From assembly GCA_028622995.1 (NCBI GenBank), contig JAJQJQ010000008.1, positions 930,001-994,000 on the forward strand: a DNA stretch of 64,000 nt, given 5' to 3'. Within the stretch, counting starts at the first letter, position 1, and each line of letters starts with the position of its first letter. Below the pieces are notes generated by a model. The model was not told the origin of the DNA. It saw only the letters and a list, made by a program, of their open reading frames with translations, and did no database searches. Positions 1 through 14,364 of this stretch are shown here, piece after piece. The position numbers and the translations under genes are program-made. The stretch comes from Panagrolaimus kolymaensis (lineage: Eukaryota; Nematoda; Chromadorea; Rhabditida; Panagrolaimidae).

Positions 1-3000
1 TTTTATCTTCCATAATTTCCAAGTTTCGAATTGGGTAGAATCTTTAAAAAGTCCTGAATTTTTTGGATTTTATTTTAAATAATTTTTTTGATAACATTGC
101 CACCATTAATGGGTGCTGTAAATTAAAGAAAAAGTTATTTTTTTGTCTTCTGTTGTTTCCAAGTTTCGAAATGGGAAGCATCTTTAAAAAGTCCTGAATT
201 TTTTGGATTTTATTTTAAATAATTTTTTTGAGAACATTGCCACCATTAATGGGTGCTGTAAATTAAAGAAAAAGTTATTTTTTTGTCTTCTGTTGTTTCC
301 AAGTTTCGAAATGGGAAGCATCTTTAAAAAGTCCTGAATTTTTTGGATTTTATTTTAAATAATTTTTTTGATAACATTGCCACCATTAATGGGTGCTGTA
401 AATTAAAGAAAAAGTTATTTTTTTGTCTTCTGTTGTTTCCAAGTTTCGAAATGGGAAGCATCTTTAAAAAGTCCTGAATTTTTTGGATTTTATTTTAAAT
501 AATTTTTTTAATAACATTGCCACCATTAATGGGTGCTGTAAATTAAAGAAAAAGTTATTTTTTTGTCTTCCGTTGTTTACAGGTTTCGAATTGGGAAGCA
601 TCTTTAAAAAGTCCTGAATTTTTGGATTTTATTTTAAATAATTTTTTTGATAACATTGCCACCATTAATGGGTGATTTTAAATAAAGATTAAACAAATAT
701 TTTAACTTCCATAATTTCCAAGTTTCGAATTGGGTAGAATCTTTAAAAAGTCCTGAATTTTTTGGATTTTATTTTAAATAATTTTTTTGATAACATTGCC
801 ACCATTAATGGGTGCTGTAAATTAAAGAAAAAGTTATTTTTTTGTCTTCCGTTGTTTCCAAGTTTCGAAATGGGAAGCATCTTTAAAAAGTCCTGAATTT
901 TTGGATTTTATTTTAAATAATTTTTTTGATAACATTGCCACCATTAATGGGTGATTTTTAATAAAGATTAAACAAATATTTTATCTTCCATAATTTCCAA
1001 GTTTCGAATTGGGTAGAATCTTTAAAAAGTCCTGAATTTTTTGGATTTTATTTTAAATAATTTTTTTGATAACATTGCCACCATTAATGGGTGATTTTTA
1101 ATAAAGATTAAACAAATATTTTATCTTCCATAATTTCCAAGTTTCGAATTGGGTAGCATCTTTAAATGTCATGAATTTTTTGGATTTTATTTTAAATAAT
1201 TTTTTTGATAACATTCCCACCATTAATGGGTGCTGTGAATTAAAGAAAAAGTTATTTTTTTGTCTTCCGTTGTTTCCAAGTTTCGAAATGGGAAGCATCT
1301 TTAAAAAGTCCTGAATTTTTTGGATTTTATTTTAAATAATTTTTTTGATAACATTGCCACCATTAATGGGTGATTTTTAATAAAGATTAAACAAATATTT
1401 TATCTTCCATAATTTCCAAGTTTCGAATTGGGTAGAATCTTTAAAAAGTCCTGAATTTTTTGGATATTATTTTAAATAATTTTTTTGAGAACATTGCCAC
1501 CATTAATGGGTGCTGTAAATTAAAGAAAAAGTTATTTTTTTGTCTTCCGTTGTTTACATGTTTCGAATTGGGAAGCATCTTTAAAATGTCCTGAATTTTT
1601 TGGATTTTATTTTAAATAATTTTTTAGATAACATTGCCACCATTAATGGGTGATTTTTAATAAAGATTAAACAAATATTTTATCTTCCGTTGTTTCCAAG
1701 TTTCGAAATGGGAAGCATCTTTAAAAAGTCCTGAATTTTTTGGATTTTATTTTAAATAATTTTTTTGATAACATTGCCACCATTAATGGGTGATTTTTAA
1801 TAAAGATTAAACAAATATTTTATCTTCCATAATTTCCAAGTTTCGAATTGGGTAGAATCTTTAAAAAGTCCTGAATTTTTTGGATTTTATTTTAAATAAT
1901 TTTTTTGAGAACATTGCCACCATTAATGGGTGATTTTTAATAAAGATTAAACAAATATTTTATCTTCCGTTGTTTCCAAGTTTCGAAATGGGAAGCATCT
2001 TTAAAAAGTCCTGAATTTTTTGGATTTTATTTTAAATAATTTTTTTGATAACATTGCCACCATTAATGGGTGATTTTTAATAAAGATTAAACAAATATTT
2101 TATCTTCCATAATTTCCAAGTTTCGAATTGGGTAGAATCTTTAAAAAGTCCTGAATTTTTTGGATTTTATTTTAAATAATTTTTTTGAGAACATTGCCAC
2201 CATTAATGGGTGCTGTAAATTAAAGAAAAAGTTATTTTTTTGTCTTCCGTTGTTTCCAAGTTTCGAAATGGGAAGCATCTTTAAAAAGTCCTGAATTTTA
2301 TGGATTTTATTTTAAATAATTTTTTTGAGAACATTGCCACCATTAATGGGTGCTGTAAATTAAAGAAAAAGTTATTTTTTTGTCTTCCGTTGTTTCCAAG
2401 TTTCGAAATGGGAAGCATCTTTAAAAAGTCCTGAATTTTATGGATTTTATTTTAAATAATTTTTTTGAGAACATTGCCACCATTAATGGGTGCTGTAAAT
2501 TAAAGAAAAAGTTATTTTTTTGTCTTCCGTTGTTTCCAAGTTTCGAAATGGGAAGCATCTTTAAAAAGTCCTGAATTTTATGGATTTTATTTTAAATAAT
2601 TTTTTTGAGAACATTGCCACCATTAATGGGTGCTGTAAATTAAAGAAAAAGTTATTTTTTTGTCTTCTGTTGTTTCCAAGTTTCGAAATGGGAAGCATCT
2701 TTAAAAAGTCCTGAATTTTTTGGATTTTATTTTAAATAATTTTTTTGATAACATTGTCACCATTAATGGGTGCTGTAAATTAAAGAAAAAGTTATTTTTT
2801 TGTCTTCTGTTGTTTCCAAGTTTCGAAATGGGAAGCATCTTTAAAAAGTCCTGAATTTTTTGGATTTTATTTTAAATAATTTTTTTGATAACATTGCCAC
2901 CATTAATGGGTGATTTTTAATAAAGATTAAACAAATATTTTATCTTCCATAATTTCCAAGTTTCGAATTGGGTAGAATCTTTAAAAAGTCCTGAATTTTT

Positions 3001-6000
3001 TGGATTTTATTTTAAATAATTTTTTTGATAACATTGCCACCATTAATGGGTGATTTTTAATAAAGATTAAACAAATATTTTATCTTCCATAATTTCCAAG
3101 TTTCGAATTGGGTAGCATCTTTAAATGTCATGAATTTTTTGGATTTTATTTTAAATAATTTTTTTGATAACATTCCCACCATTAATGGGTGCTTTGAATT
3201 AAAGAAAAAGTTATTTTTTTGTCTTCCGTTGTTTCCAAGTTTCGAAATGGGAAGCATCTTTAAAAAGTCCTGAATTTTTTGGATTTTATTTTAAATAATT
3301 TTTTTGAGAACATTGCCACCATTAATGGGTGCTGTAAATTAAAGAAAAAGTTATTTTTTTGTCTTCCGTTGTTTCCAAGTTTCGAAATGGGAAGCATCTT
3401 TAAAAAGTCCTGAATTTTTTGGATTTTATTTTAAATAATTTTTTTGAGAACATTGCCACCATTAATGGGTGCTGTAAATTAAAGAAAAAGTTATTTTTTT
3501 GTCTTCCGTTGTTTCCAAGTTTCGAAATGGGAAGCATCTTTAAAAAGTCCTGAATTTTTTGGATTTTATTTTAAATAATTTTTTTGATAACATTGCCACC
3601 ATTAATGGGTGATTTTTAATAAAGATTAAACAAATATTTTATCTTCCATAATTTCCAAGTTTCGAATTGGGTAGCATCTTTAAAAAGTCATGAATTTTTT
3701 GGATTTTATTTTAAATAATTTTTTTGATAACATTGCCACCATTAATGGGTGCTGTAAATTAAAGAAAAAGTTATTTTTTTGTCTTCCGTTGTTTCCAAGT
3801 TTCGAAATGGGAAGCATCTTTAAAAAGTCCTGAATTTTTTGGATTTTATTTTAAATAATTTTTTTGATAACATTGCCACCATTAATGGGTGATTTTTAAT
3901 AAAGAATAAACAAATATTTTATCTTCCATAATTTCCAAGTTTCGAATTGGGTAGCATCTTTAAAAAGTCCTGAATTTTTAGGATTTTATTTTAAATAATT
4001 TTTTTGATAACATTGCCACCATTAATGGGTGATTTTTAATAAAGATTAAACAAATATTTTATCTTCCATAATTTCCAAGTGTCGTATTGGGAAGGATCTT
4101 TAAAATGTGATGAATTTTTTGGATTTTATTTTAAATAATTTTTTTGATAACATTGCCACCATTAATGGGTGATTTTTAATAAAGATTAAACAAATATTTT
4201 ATCTTCCATAATTTCCAAGTTTCGAATTGGGTAGAATCTTTAAAAAGTTCTGAATTTTTTGGATTTTATTTTAAATAATTTTTTTGAGAACATTGCCACC
4301 ATTAATGGGTGCTGTAAATTAAAGAAAAAGTTATTTTTTTGTCTTCTGTTGTTTCCAAGTTTCGAAATGGGAAGCATCTTTAAAAAGTCCTGAATTTTTT
4401 GGATTTTATTTTAAATAATTTTTTTGATAACATTGTCACCATTAATGGGTGCTGTAAATTAAAGAAAAAGTTATTTTTTTGTCTTCTGTTGTTTCCAAGT
4501 TTCGAAATGGGAAGCATCTTTAAAAAGTCCTGAATTTTTTGGATTTTATTTTAAATAATTTTTTTGATAACATTGCCACCATTAATGGGTGATTTTTAAT
4601 AAAGATTAAACAAATATTTTATCTTCCATAATTTCCAAGTTTCGAATTGGGTAGAATCTTTAAAAAGTCCTGAATTTTTTGGATTTTATTTTAAATAATT
4701 TTTTTGATAACATTGCCACCATTAATGGGTGATTTTTAATAAAGATTAAACAAATATTTTATCTTCCATAATTTCCAAGTTTCGAATTGGGTAGCATCTT
4801 TAAATGTCATGAATTTTTTGGATTTTATTTTAAATAATTTTTTTGATAACATTCCCACCATTAATGGGTGCTGTGAATTAAAGAAAAAGTTATTTTTTTG
4901 TCTTCTGTTGTTTCCAAGTTTCGAAATGGGAAGCATCTTTAAAAAGTCCTGAATTTTTTGGATTTTATTTTAAATAATTTTTTTGATAACATTGTCACCA
5001 TTAATGGGTGCTGTAAATTAAAGAAAAAGTTATTTTTTTGTCTTCTGTTGTTTCCAAGTTTCGAAATGGGAAGCATCTTTAAAAAGTCCTGAATTATTTG
5101 GATTTTATTTTAAATAATTTTTTTGATAACATTGCCACCATTAATGGGTGCTGTAAATTAAAGAAAAAGTTATTTTTTTGTCTTCTTTTGTTTCCAAGTT
5201 TCGAAATGGGAAGCATCTTTAAAAAGTCCTGAATTTTTTGGATTTTATTTTAAATAATTTTTTTGAGAACATTGCCACCATTAATGGGTGCTGTAAATTA
5301 AAGAAAAAGTTATTTTTTTGTCTTCCGTTGTTTCCAAGTTTCGAAATGGGAAGCATCTTTAAAAAGTCCTGAATTTTTTGGATTTTATTTTAAATAATTT
5401 TTTTGATAACATTGCCACCCTTAATGGGTGATTTTTAATAAAGATTAAACAAATATTTTATCTTCCATAATTTCCAAGTTTCGAATTGGGTAGCATCTTT
5501 AAAAAGTCATGAATTTTTTGGATTTTATTTTAAATAATTTTTTTGATAACATTGCCACCATTAATGGGTGCTGTAAATTAAAGAAAAAGTTATTTTTTTG
5601 TCTTCCGTTGTTTCCAAGTTTCGAAATGGGAAGCATCTTTAAAAAGTCCTGAATTTTTTGGATTTTATTTTAAATAATTTTTTTGAGAACATTGCCACCA
5701 TTAATGGGTGCTGTAAATTAAAGAAAAAGTTATTTTTTTGTCTTCCGTTGTTTCCAAGTTTCGAAATGGGAAGCATCTTTAAAAAGTCCTGAATTTTTTG
5801 GATTTTATTTTAAATAATTTTTTTGAGAACATTGCCACCATTAATGGGTGCTGTAAATTAAAGAAAAAGTTATTTTTTTGTCTTCCGTTGTTTCCAAGTT
5901 TCGAAATGGGAAGCATCTTTAAAAAGTCCTGAATTTTTTGGATTTTATTTTAAATAATTTTTTTGATAACATTGCCACCATTAATGGGTGATTTTTAATA

Positions 6001-6359
6001 AAGATTAAACAAATATTTTATCTTCCATAATTTCCAAGTTTCGAATTGGGTAGCATCTTTAAAAAGTCATGAATTTTTTGGATTTTATTTTAAATAATTT
6101 TTTTGATAACATTGCCACCATTAATGGGTGCTGTAAATTAAAGAAAAAGTTATTTTTTTGTCTTCCGTTGTTTCCAAGTTTCGAAATGGGAAGCATCTTT
6201 AAAAAGTCCTGAATTTTTTGGATTTTATTTTAAATAATTTTTTTGATAACATTGCCACCATTAATGGGTGATTTTTAATAAAGAATAAACAAATATTTTA
6301 TCTTCCATAATTTCCAAGTTTCGAATTGGGTAGCATCTTTAAAAAGTCCTGAATTTTTA

Positions 6360-7224
6360 GGATTTTATTTTAAATAATTTTTTTGATAACATTGCCACCA
6401 TTAATGGGTGATTTTTAATAAAGATTAAACAAATATTTTATCTTCCATAATTTCCAAGTTTCGAATTGGGTAGAATCTTTAAAAAGTTCTGAATTTTTTG
6501 GATTTTATTTTAAATAATTTTTTTGAGAACATTGCCACCATTAATGTGTGCTGTAAATTAAAGAAAAAGTTATTTTTTTGTCTTCCGTTGTTTCCAAGTT
6601 TCGAATTGGGAAGCATCTTTAAAAAGTCCTGAATTTTTTGGATTTTATTTTATATTATTTTTTTGAGAACATTGCCACCATTAATGGGTGCTGTAAATTA
6701 AAGAAAAAGTTATTTTTTTGTCTTCTGTTGTTTCCAAGTTTCGAAATGGGAAGCATCTTTAAAAAGTCCTGAATTTTTTGGATTTTATTTTAAATAATTT
6801 TTTTGAGAACATTGCCACCATTAATGGGTGCTGTAAATTAAAGAAAAAGTTATTTTTTTGTCTTCCGTTGTTTCCAAGTTTCGAATTGGGTAGAATCTTT
6901 AAAAAGTCCTGAATTTTTTGGATTTTATTTTAAATAATTTTTTTGAGAACATTGCCACCATTAATGGGTGCTGTAAATTAAAGAAAAAGTTATTTTTTTG
7001 TCTTCTTTTGTTTCCAAGTTTCGAAATGGGAAGCATCTTTAAAAAGTCCTGAATTATTTGGATTTTATTTTAAATAATTTTTTTGATAACATTGCCACCA
7101 TTAATGGGTGCTGTAAATTAAAGAAAAAGTTATTTTTTTGTCTTCTTTTGTTTCCAAGTTTCGAAATGGGAAGCATCTTTAAAAAGTCCTGAATTATTTG
7201 GATTTTATTTTAAATAATTTTTTT
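6360..7224. repeat. higher-order satellite block, copy 1
   Basis: This block of about six monomers reappears, identical as far as I compared it line by line, at about 13,500-14,364. The offset is 7,140 bp, exactly 51 monomers. It includes the rare variant ttaatgtgtg at 6,541, repeated at 13,681. The copies part at 7,225 and 14,365, where gagaac meets gataac. This shows segmental duplication of large blocks in the array. Confidence 0.85.
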
Positions 7225-10200
7225 GAGAACATTGCCACCATTAATGGGTGCTGTAAATTAAAGAAAAAGTTATTTTTTTGTCTTCTTTTGTTTCCAAGTT
7301 TCGAAATGGGAAGCATCTTTAAAAAGTCCTGAATTATTTGGATTTTATTTTAAATAATTTTTTTGAGAACATTGCCACCATTAATGGGTGCTGTAAATTA
7401 AAGAAAAAGTTATTTTTTTGTCTTCTTTTGTTTCCAAGTTTCGAAATGGGAAGCATCTTTAAAAAGTCCTGAATTTTTTGGATTTTATTTTATATTATTT
7501 TTTTGAGAACATTGCCACCATTAATGGGTGCTGTAAATTAAAGAAAAAGTTATTTTTTTGTCTTCTTTTGTTTCCAAGTTTCGAAATGGGAAGCATCTTT
7601 AAAAAGTCCTGAATTATTTGGATTTTATTTTAAATAATTTTTTTGAGAACATTGCCACCATTAATGGGTGCTGTAAATTAAAGAAAAAGTTATTTTTTTG
7701 TCTTCTGTTGTTTCCAAGTTTCGAAATGGGAAGCATCTTTAAAAAGTCCTGAATTTTTTGGATTTTATTTCATATTATTTTTTTGAGAACATTGCCACCA
7801 TTAATGGGTGCTGTAAATTAAAGAAAAAGTTATTTTTTTGTCTTCCGTTGTTTCCAATTTTCGAATTGGGAAGCATCTTTAAAATGTCCTGAATTATTTG
7901 GATTTTATTTTAAATAATTTTTTTGATAACATTGCCACCATTAATGGGTGCTGTAAATTAAAGAAAAAGTTATTTTTTTGTCTTCCGTTGTTTACAGGTT
8001 TCGAATTGGGAAGCATCTTTAAAATGTCCTGAATTATTTGGATTTTATTTTAAATAATTTTTTTGATAACATTGCCACCATTAATGGGTGCTGTAAATTA
8101 AAGAAAAAGTTATTTTTTTGTCTTCCGTTGTTTCCAAGTTTCGAATTGGGAAGCATCTTTAAAATGTCCTGAATTATTTGGATTTTATTTTAAATAATTT
8201 TTTTGATAACATTGCCACCATTAATGGGTGCTGTAAATTAAAGAAAAAGTTATTTTTTTGTCTTCCGTTGTTTACAGGTTTCGAATTGGGAAGCATCTTT
8301 AAAATGTCCTGAATTATTTGGATTTTATTTTAAATAATTTTTTTGATAACATTGCCACCATTAATGGGTGCTGTAAATTAAAGAAAAAGTTATTTTTTTG
8401 TCTTCTTTTGTTTCCAAGTTTCGAAATGGGAAGCATCTTTAAAAAGTCCTGAATTATTTGGATTTTATTTTAAATAATTTTTTTGAGAACATTGCCACCA
8501 TTAATGGGTGCTGTAAATTAAAGAAAAAGTTATTTTTTTGTCTTCTTTTGTTTCCAAGTTTCGAAATGGGAAGCATCTTTAAAAAGTCCTGAATTATTTG
8601 GATTTTATTTTAAATAATTTTTTTGAGAACATTGCCACCATTAATGGGTGCTGTAAATTAAAGAAAAAGTTATTTTTTTGTCTTCTGTTGTTTCCAAGTT
8701 TCGAAATGGGAAGCATCTTTAAAAAGTCCTGAATTTTTTGGATTTTATTTCATATTATTTTTTTGAGAACATTGCCACCATTAATGGGTGCTGTAAATTA
8801 AAGAAAAAGTTATTTTTTTGTCTTCCGTTGTTTCCAAGTTTCGAATTGGGAAGCATCTTTAAAATGTCCTGAATTATTTGGATTTTATTTTGAATAATTT
8901 TTTTGATAACATTGCCACCATTAATGGGTGCTGTAAATTAAAGAAAAAGTTATTTTTTTGTCTTCCGTTGTTTACAGGTTTCGAATTGGGAAGCATCTTT
9001 AAAATGTCCTGAATTATTTGGATTTTATTTTAAATAATTTTTTTGATAACATTGCCACCATTAATGGGTGCTGTAAATTAAAGAAAAAGTTATTTTTTTG
9101 TCTTCCGTTGTTTCCAAGTTTCGAAATGGGAAGCATCTTTAAAAAGTCCTGAATTATTTGGATTTTATTTTAAATAATTTTTTTGAGAACATTGCCACCA
9201 TTAATGGGTGCTGTAAATTAAAGAAAAAGTTATTTTTTTGTCTTCTTTTGTTTCCAAGTTTCGAAATGGGAAGCATCTTTAAAAAGTCCTGAATTATTTG
9301 GATTTTATTTTAAATAATTTTTTTGAGAACATTGCCACCATTAATGGGTGCTGTAAATTAAAGAAAAAGTTATTTTTTTGTCTTCCGTTGTTTCCAAGTT
9401 TCGAATTGGGAAGCATCTTTAAAATGTCCTGAATTATTTGGATTTTATTTTAAATAATTTTTTTGATAACATTGCCACCATTAATGGGTGCTGTAAATTA
9501 AAGAAAAAGTTATTTTTTTGTCTTCTTTTGTTTCCAAGTTTCGAAATGGGAAGCATCTTTAAAAAGTCCTGAATTTTTTGGATTTTATTTCATATTATTT
9601 TTTTGAGAACATTGCCACCATTAATGGGTGCTGTAAATTAAAGAAAAAGTTATTTTTTTGTCTTCTTTTGTTTCCAAGTTTCGAAATGGGAAGCATCTTT
9701 AAAAAGTCCTGAATTTTTTGGATTTTATTTTATATTATTTTTTTGAGAACATTGCCACCATTAATGGGTGCTGTAAATTAAAGAAAAAGTTATTTTTTTG
9801 TCTTCTTTTGTTTCCAAGTTTCGAAATGGGAAGCATCTTTAAAAAGTCCTGAATTATTTGGATTTTATTTTAAATAATTTTTTTGAGAACATTGCCACCA
9901 TTAATGGGTGCTGTAAATTAAAGAAAAAGTTATTTTTTTGTCTTCTGTTGTTTCCAAGTTTCGAAATGGGAAGCATCTTTAAAAAGTCCTGAATTTTTTG
10001 GATTTTATTTCATATTATTTTTTTGAGAACATTGCCACCATTAATGGGTGCTGTAAATTAAAGAAAAAGTTATTTTTTTGTCTTCTGTTGTTTCCAAGTT
10101 TCGAAATGGGAAGCATCTTTAAAAAGTCCTGAATTTTTTGGATTTTATTTCATATTATTTTTTTGAGAACATTGCCACCATTAATGGGTGCTGTAAATTA

Positions 10201-13200
10201 AAGAAAAAGTTATTTTTTTGTCTTCCGTTGTTTCCAAGTTTCGAATTGGGAAGCATCTTTAAAATGTCCTGAATTATTTGGATTTTATTTTGAATAATTT
10301 TTTTGATAACATTGCCACCATTAATGGGTGCTGTAAATTAAAGAAAAAGTTATTTTTTTGTCTTCCGTTGTTTACAGGTTTCGAATTGGGAAGCATCTTT
10401 AAAATGTCCTGAATTATTTGGATTTTATTTTAAATAATTTTTTTGATAACATTGCCACCATTAATGGGTGCTGTAAATTAAAGAAAAAGTTATTTTTTTG
10501 TCTTCCGTTGTTTCCAAGTTTCGAAATGGGAAGCATCTTTAAAAAGTCCTGAATTATTTGGATTTTATTTTAAATAATTTTTTTGAGAACATTGCCACCA
10601 TTAATGGGTGCTGTAAATTAAAGAAAAAGTTATTTTTTTGTCTTCTTTTGTTTCCAAGTTTCGAAATGGGAAGCATCTTTAAAAAGTCCTGAATTATTTG
10701 GATTTTATTTTAAATAATTTTTTTGAGAACATTGCCACCATTAATGGGTGCTGTAAATTAAAGAAAAAGTTATTTTTTTGTCTTCCGTTGTTTCCAAGTT
10801 TCGAATTGGGAAGCATCTTTAAAATGTCCTGAATTATTTGGATTTTATTTTAAATAATTTTTTTGATAACATTGCCACCATTAATGGGTGCTGTAAATTA
10901 AAGAAAAAGTTATTTTTTTGTCTTCTTTTGTTTCCAAGTTTCGAAATGGGAAGCATCTTTAAAAAGTCCTGAATTATTTGGATTTTATTTTAAATAATTT
11001 TTTTGAGAACATTGCCACCATTAATGGGTGCTGTAAATTAAAGAAAAAGTTATTTTTTTGTCTTCTTTTGTTTCCAAGTTTCGAAATGGGAAGCATCTTT
11101 AAAAAGTCCTGAATTTTTTGGATTTTATTTTATATTATTTTTTTGAGAACATTGCCACCATTAATGGGTGCTGTAAATTAAAGAAAAAGTTATTTTTTTG
11201 TCTTCTTTTGTTTCCAAGTTTCGAAATGGGAAGCATCTTTAAAAAGTCCTGAATTATTTGGATTTTATTTTAAATAATTTTTTTGAGAACATTGCCACCA
11301 TTAATGGGTGCTGTAAATTAAAGAAAAAGTTATTTTTTTGTCTTCTGTTGTTTCCAAGTTTCGAAATGGGAAGCATCTTTAAAAAGTCCTGAATTTTTTG
11401 GATTTTATTTCATATTATTTTTTTGAGAACATTGCCACCATTAATGGGTGCTGTAAATTAAAGAAAAAGTTATTTTTTTGTCTTCCGTTGTTTCCAAGTT
11501 TCGAATTGGGAAGCATCTTTAAAATGTCCTGAATTATTTGGATTTTATTTTAAATAATTTTTTTGATAACATTGCCACCATTAATGGGTGCTGTAAATTA
11601 AAGAAAAAGTTATTTTTTTGTCTTCCGTTGTTTACAGGTTTCGAATTGGGAAGCATCTTTAAAATGTCCTGAATTATTTGGATTTTATTTTAAATAATTT
11701 TTTTGATAACATTGCCACCATTAATGGGTGCTGTAAATTAAAGAAAAAGTTATTTTTTTGTCTTCCGTTGTTTCCAAGTTTCGAATTGGGAAGCATCTTT
11801 AAAATGTCCTGAATTATTTGGATTTTATTTTAAATAATTTTTTTGATAACATTGCCACCATTAATGGGTGCTGTAAATTAAAGAAAAAGTTATTTTTTTG
11901 TCTTCCGTTGTTTACAGGTTTCGAATTGGGAAGCATCTTTAAAATGTCCTGAATTATTTGGATTTTATTTTAAATAATTTTTTTGATAACATTGCCACCA
12001 TTAATGGGTGCTGTAAATTAAAGAAAAAGTTATTTTTTTGTCTTCTTTTGTTTCCAAGTTTCGAAATGGGAAGCATCTTTAAAAAGTCCTGAATTATTTG
12101 GATTTTATTTTAAATAATTTTTTTGAGAACATTGCCACCATTAATGGGTGCTGTAAATTAAAGAAAAAGTTATTTTTTTGTCTTCTTTTGTTTCCAAGTT
12201 TCGAAATGGGAAGCATCTTTAAAAAGTCCTGAATTATTTGGATTTTATTTTAAATAATTTTTTTGAGAACATTGCCACCATTAATGGGTGCTGTAAATTA
12301 AAGAAAAAGTTATTTTTTTGTCTTCTGTTGTTTCCAAGTTTCGAAATGGGAAGCATCTTTAAAAAGTCCTGAATTTTTTGGATTTTATTTCATATTATTT
12401 TTTTGAGAACATTGCCACCATTAATGGGTGCTGTAAATTAAAGAAAAAGTTATTTTTTTGTCTTCCGTTGTTTCCAAGTTTCGAATTGGGAAGCATCTTT
12501 AAAATGTCCTGAATTATTTGGATTTTATTTTGAATAATTTTTTTGATAACATTGCCACCATTAATGGGTGCTGTAAATTAAAGAAAAAGTTATTTTTTTG
12601 TCTTCCGTTGTTTACAGGTTTCGAATTGGGAAGCATCTTTAAAATGTCCTGAATTATTTGGATTTTATTTTAAATAATTTTTTTGATAACATTGCCACCA
12701 TTAATGGGTGCTGTAAATTAAAGAAAAAGTTATTTTTTTGTCTTCCGTTGTTTCCAAGTTTCGAATTGGGAAGCATCTTTAAAATGTCCTGAATTATTTG
12801 GATTTTATTTTAAATAATTTTTTTGATAACATTGCCACCATTAATGGGTGCTGTAAATTAAAGAAAAAGTTATTTTTTTGTCTTCTTTTGTTTCCAAGTT
12901 TCGAAATGGGAAGCATCTTTAAAAAGTCCTGAATTATTTGGATTTTATTTTAAATAATTTTTTTGAGAACATTGCCACCATTAATGGGTGCTGTAAATTA
13001 AAGAAAAAGTTATTTTTTTGTCTTCTTTTGTTTCCAAGTTTCGAAATGGGAAGCATCTTTAAAAAGTCCTGAATTATTTGGATTTTATTTTAAATAATTT
13101 TTTTGAGAACATTGCCACCATTAATGGGTGCTGTAAATTAAAGAAAAAGTTATTTTTTTGTCTTCTGTTGTTTCCAAGTTTCGAAATGGGAAGCATCTTT

Positions 13201-13499
13201 AAAAAGTCCTGAATTTTTTGGATTTTATTTCATATTATTTTTTTGAGAACATTGCCACCATTAATGGGTGCTGTAAATTAAAGAAAAAGTTATTTTTTTG
13301 TCTTCCGTTGTTTCCAAGTTTCGAATTGGGAAGCATCTTTAAAATGTCCTGAATTATTTGGATTTTATTTTAAATAATTTTTTTGATAACATTGCCACCA
13401 TTAATGGGTGCTGTAAATTAAAGAAAAAGTTATTTTTTTGTCTTCCGTTGTTTACAGGTTTCGAATTGGGAAGCATCTTTAAAATGTCCTGAATTATTT

Positions 13500-14364
13500 G
13501 GATTTTATTTTAAATAATTTTTTTGATAACATTGCCACCATTAATGGGTGATTTTTAATAAAGATTAAACAAATATTTTATCTTCCATAATTTCCAAGTT
13601 TCGAATTGGGTAGAATCTTTAAAAAGTTCTGAATTTTTTGGATTTTATTTTAAATAATTTTTTTGAGAACATTGCCACCATTAATGTGTGCTGTAAATTA
13701 AAGAAAAAGTTATTTTTTTGTCTTCCGTTGTTTCCAAGTTTCGAATTGGGAAGCATCTTTAAAAAGTCCTGAATTTTTTGGATTTTATTTTATATTATTT
13801 TTTTGAGAACATTGCCACCATTAATGGGTGCTGTAAATTAAAGAAAAAGTTATTTTTTTGTCTTCTGTTGTTTCCAAGTTTCGAAATGGGAAGCATCTTT
13901 AAAAAGTCCTGAATTTTTTGGATTTTATTTTAAATAATTTTTTTGAGAACATTGCCACCATTAATGGGTGCTGTAAATTAAAGAAAAAGTTATTTTTTTG
14001 TCTTCCGTTGTTTCCAAGTTTCGAATTGGGTAGAATCTTTAAAAAGTCCTGAATTTTTTGGATTTTATTTTAAATAATTTTTTTGAGAACATTGCCACCA
14101 TTAATGGGTGCTGTAAATTAAAGAAAAAGTTATTTTTTTGTCTTCTTTTGTTTCCAAGTTTCGAAATGGGAAGCATCTTTAAAAAGTCCTGAATTATTTG
14201 GATTTTATTTTAAATAATTTTTTTGATAACATTGCCACCATTAATGGGTGCTGTAAATTAAAGAAAAAGTTATTTTTTTGTCTTCTTTTGTTTCCAAGTT
14301 TCGAAATGGGAAGCATCTTTAAAAAGTCCTGAATTATTTGGATTTTATTTTAAATAATTTTTTT
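13500..14364. repeat. higher-order satellite block, copy 2
   Basis: Second copy of the six-monomer block at 6,360-7,224, displaced by exactly 51 monomers. It contains the only return of a type B half-monomer (13,540-13,600) in the second half of the array, followed by the rare ttaatgtgtg variant. Confidence 0.85.

Noticed and set aside
1098..4936. Three near-identical 66-codon minus-strand frames in the satellite
   Set aside because: They recur at whole-monomer spacing and arise from the repeat itself; variants elsewhere in the array break them.
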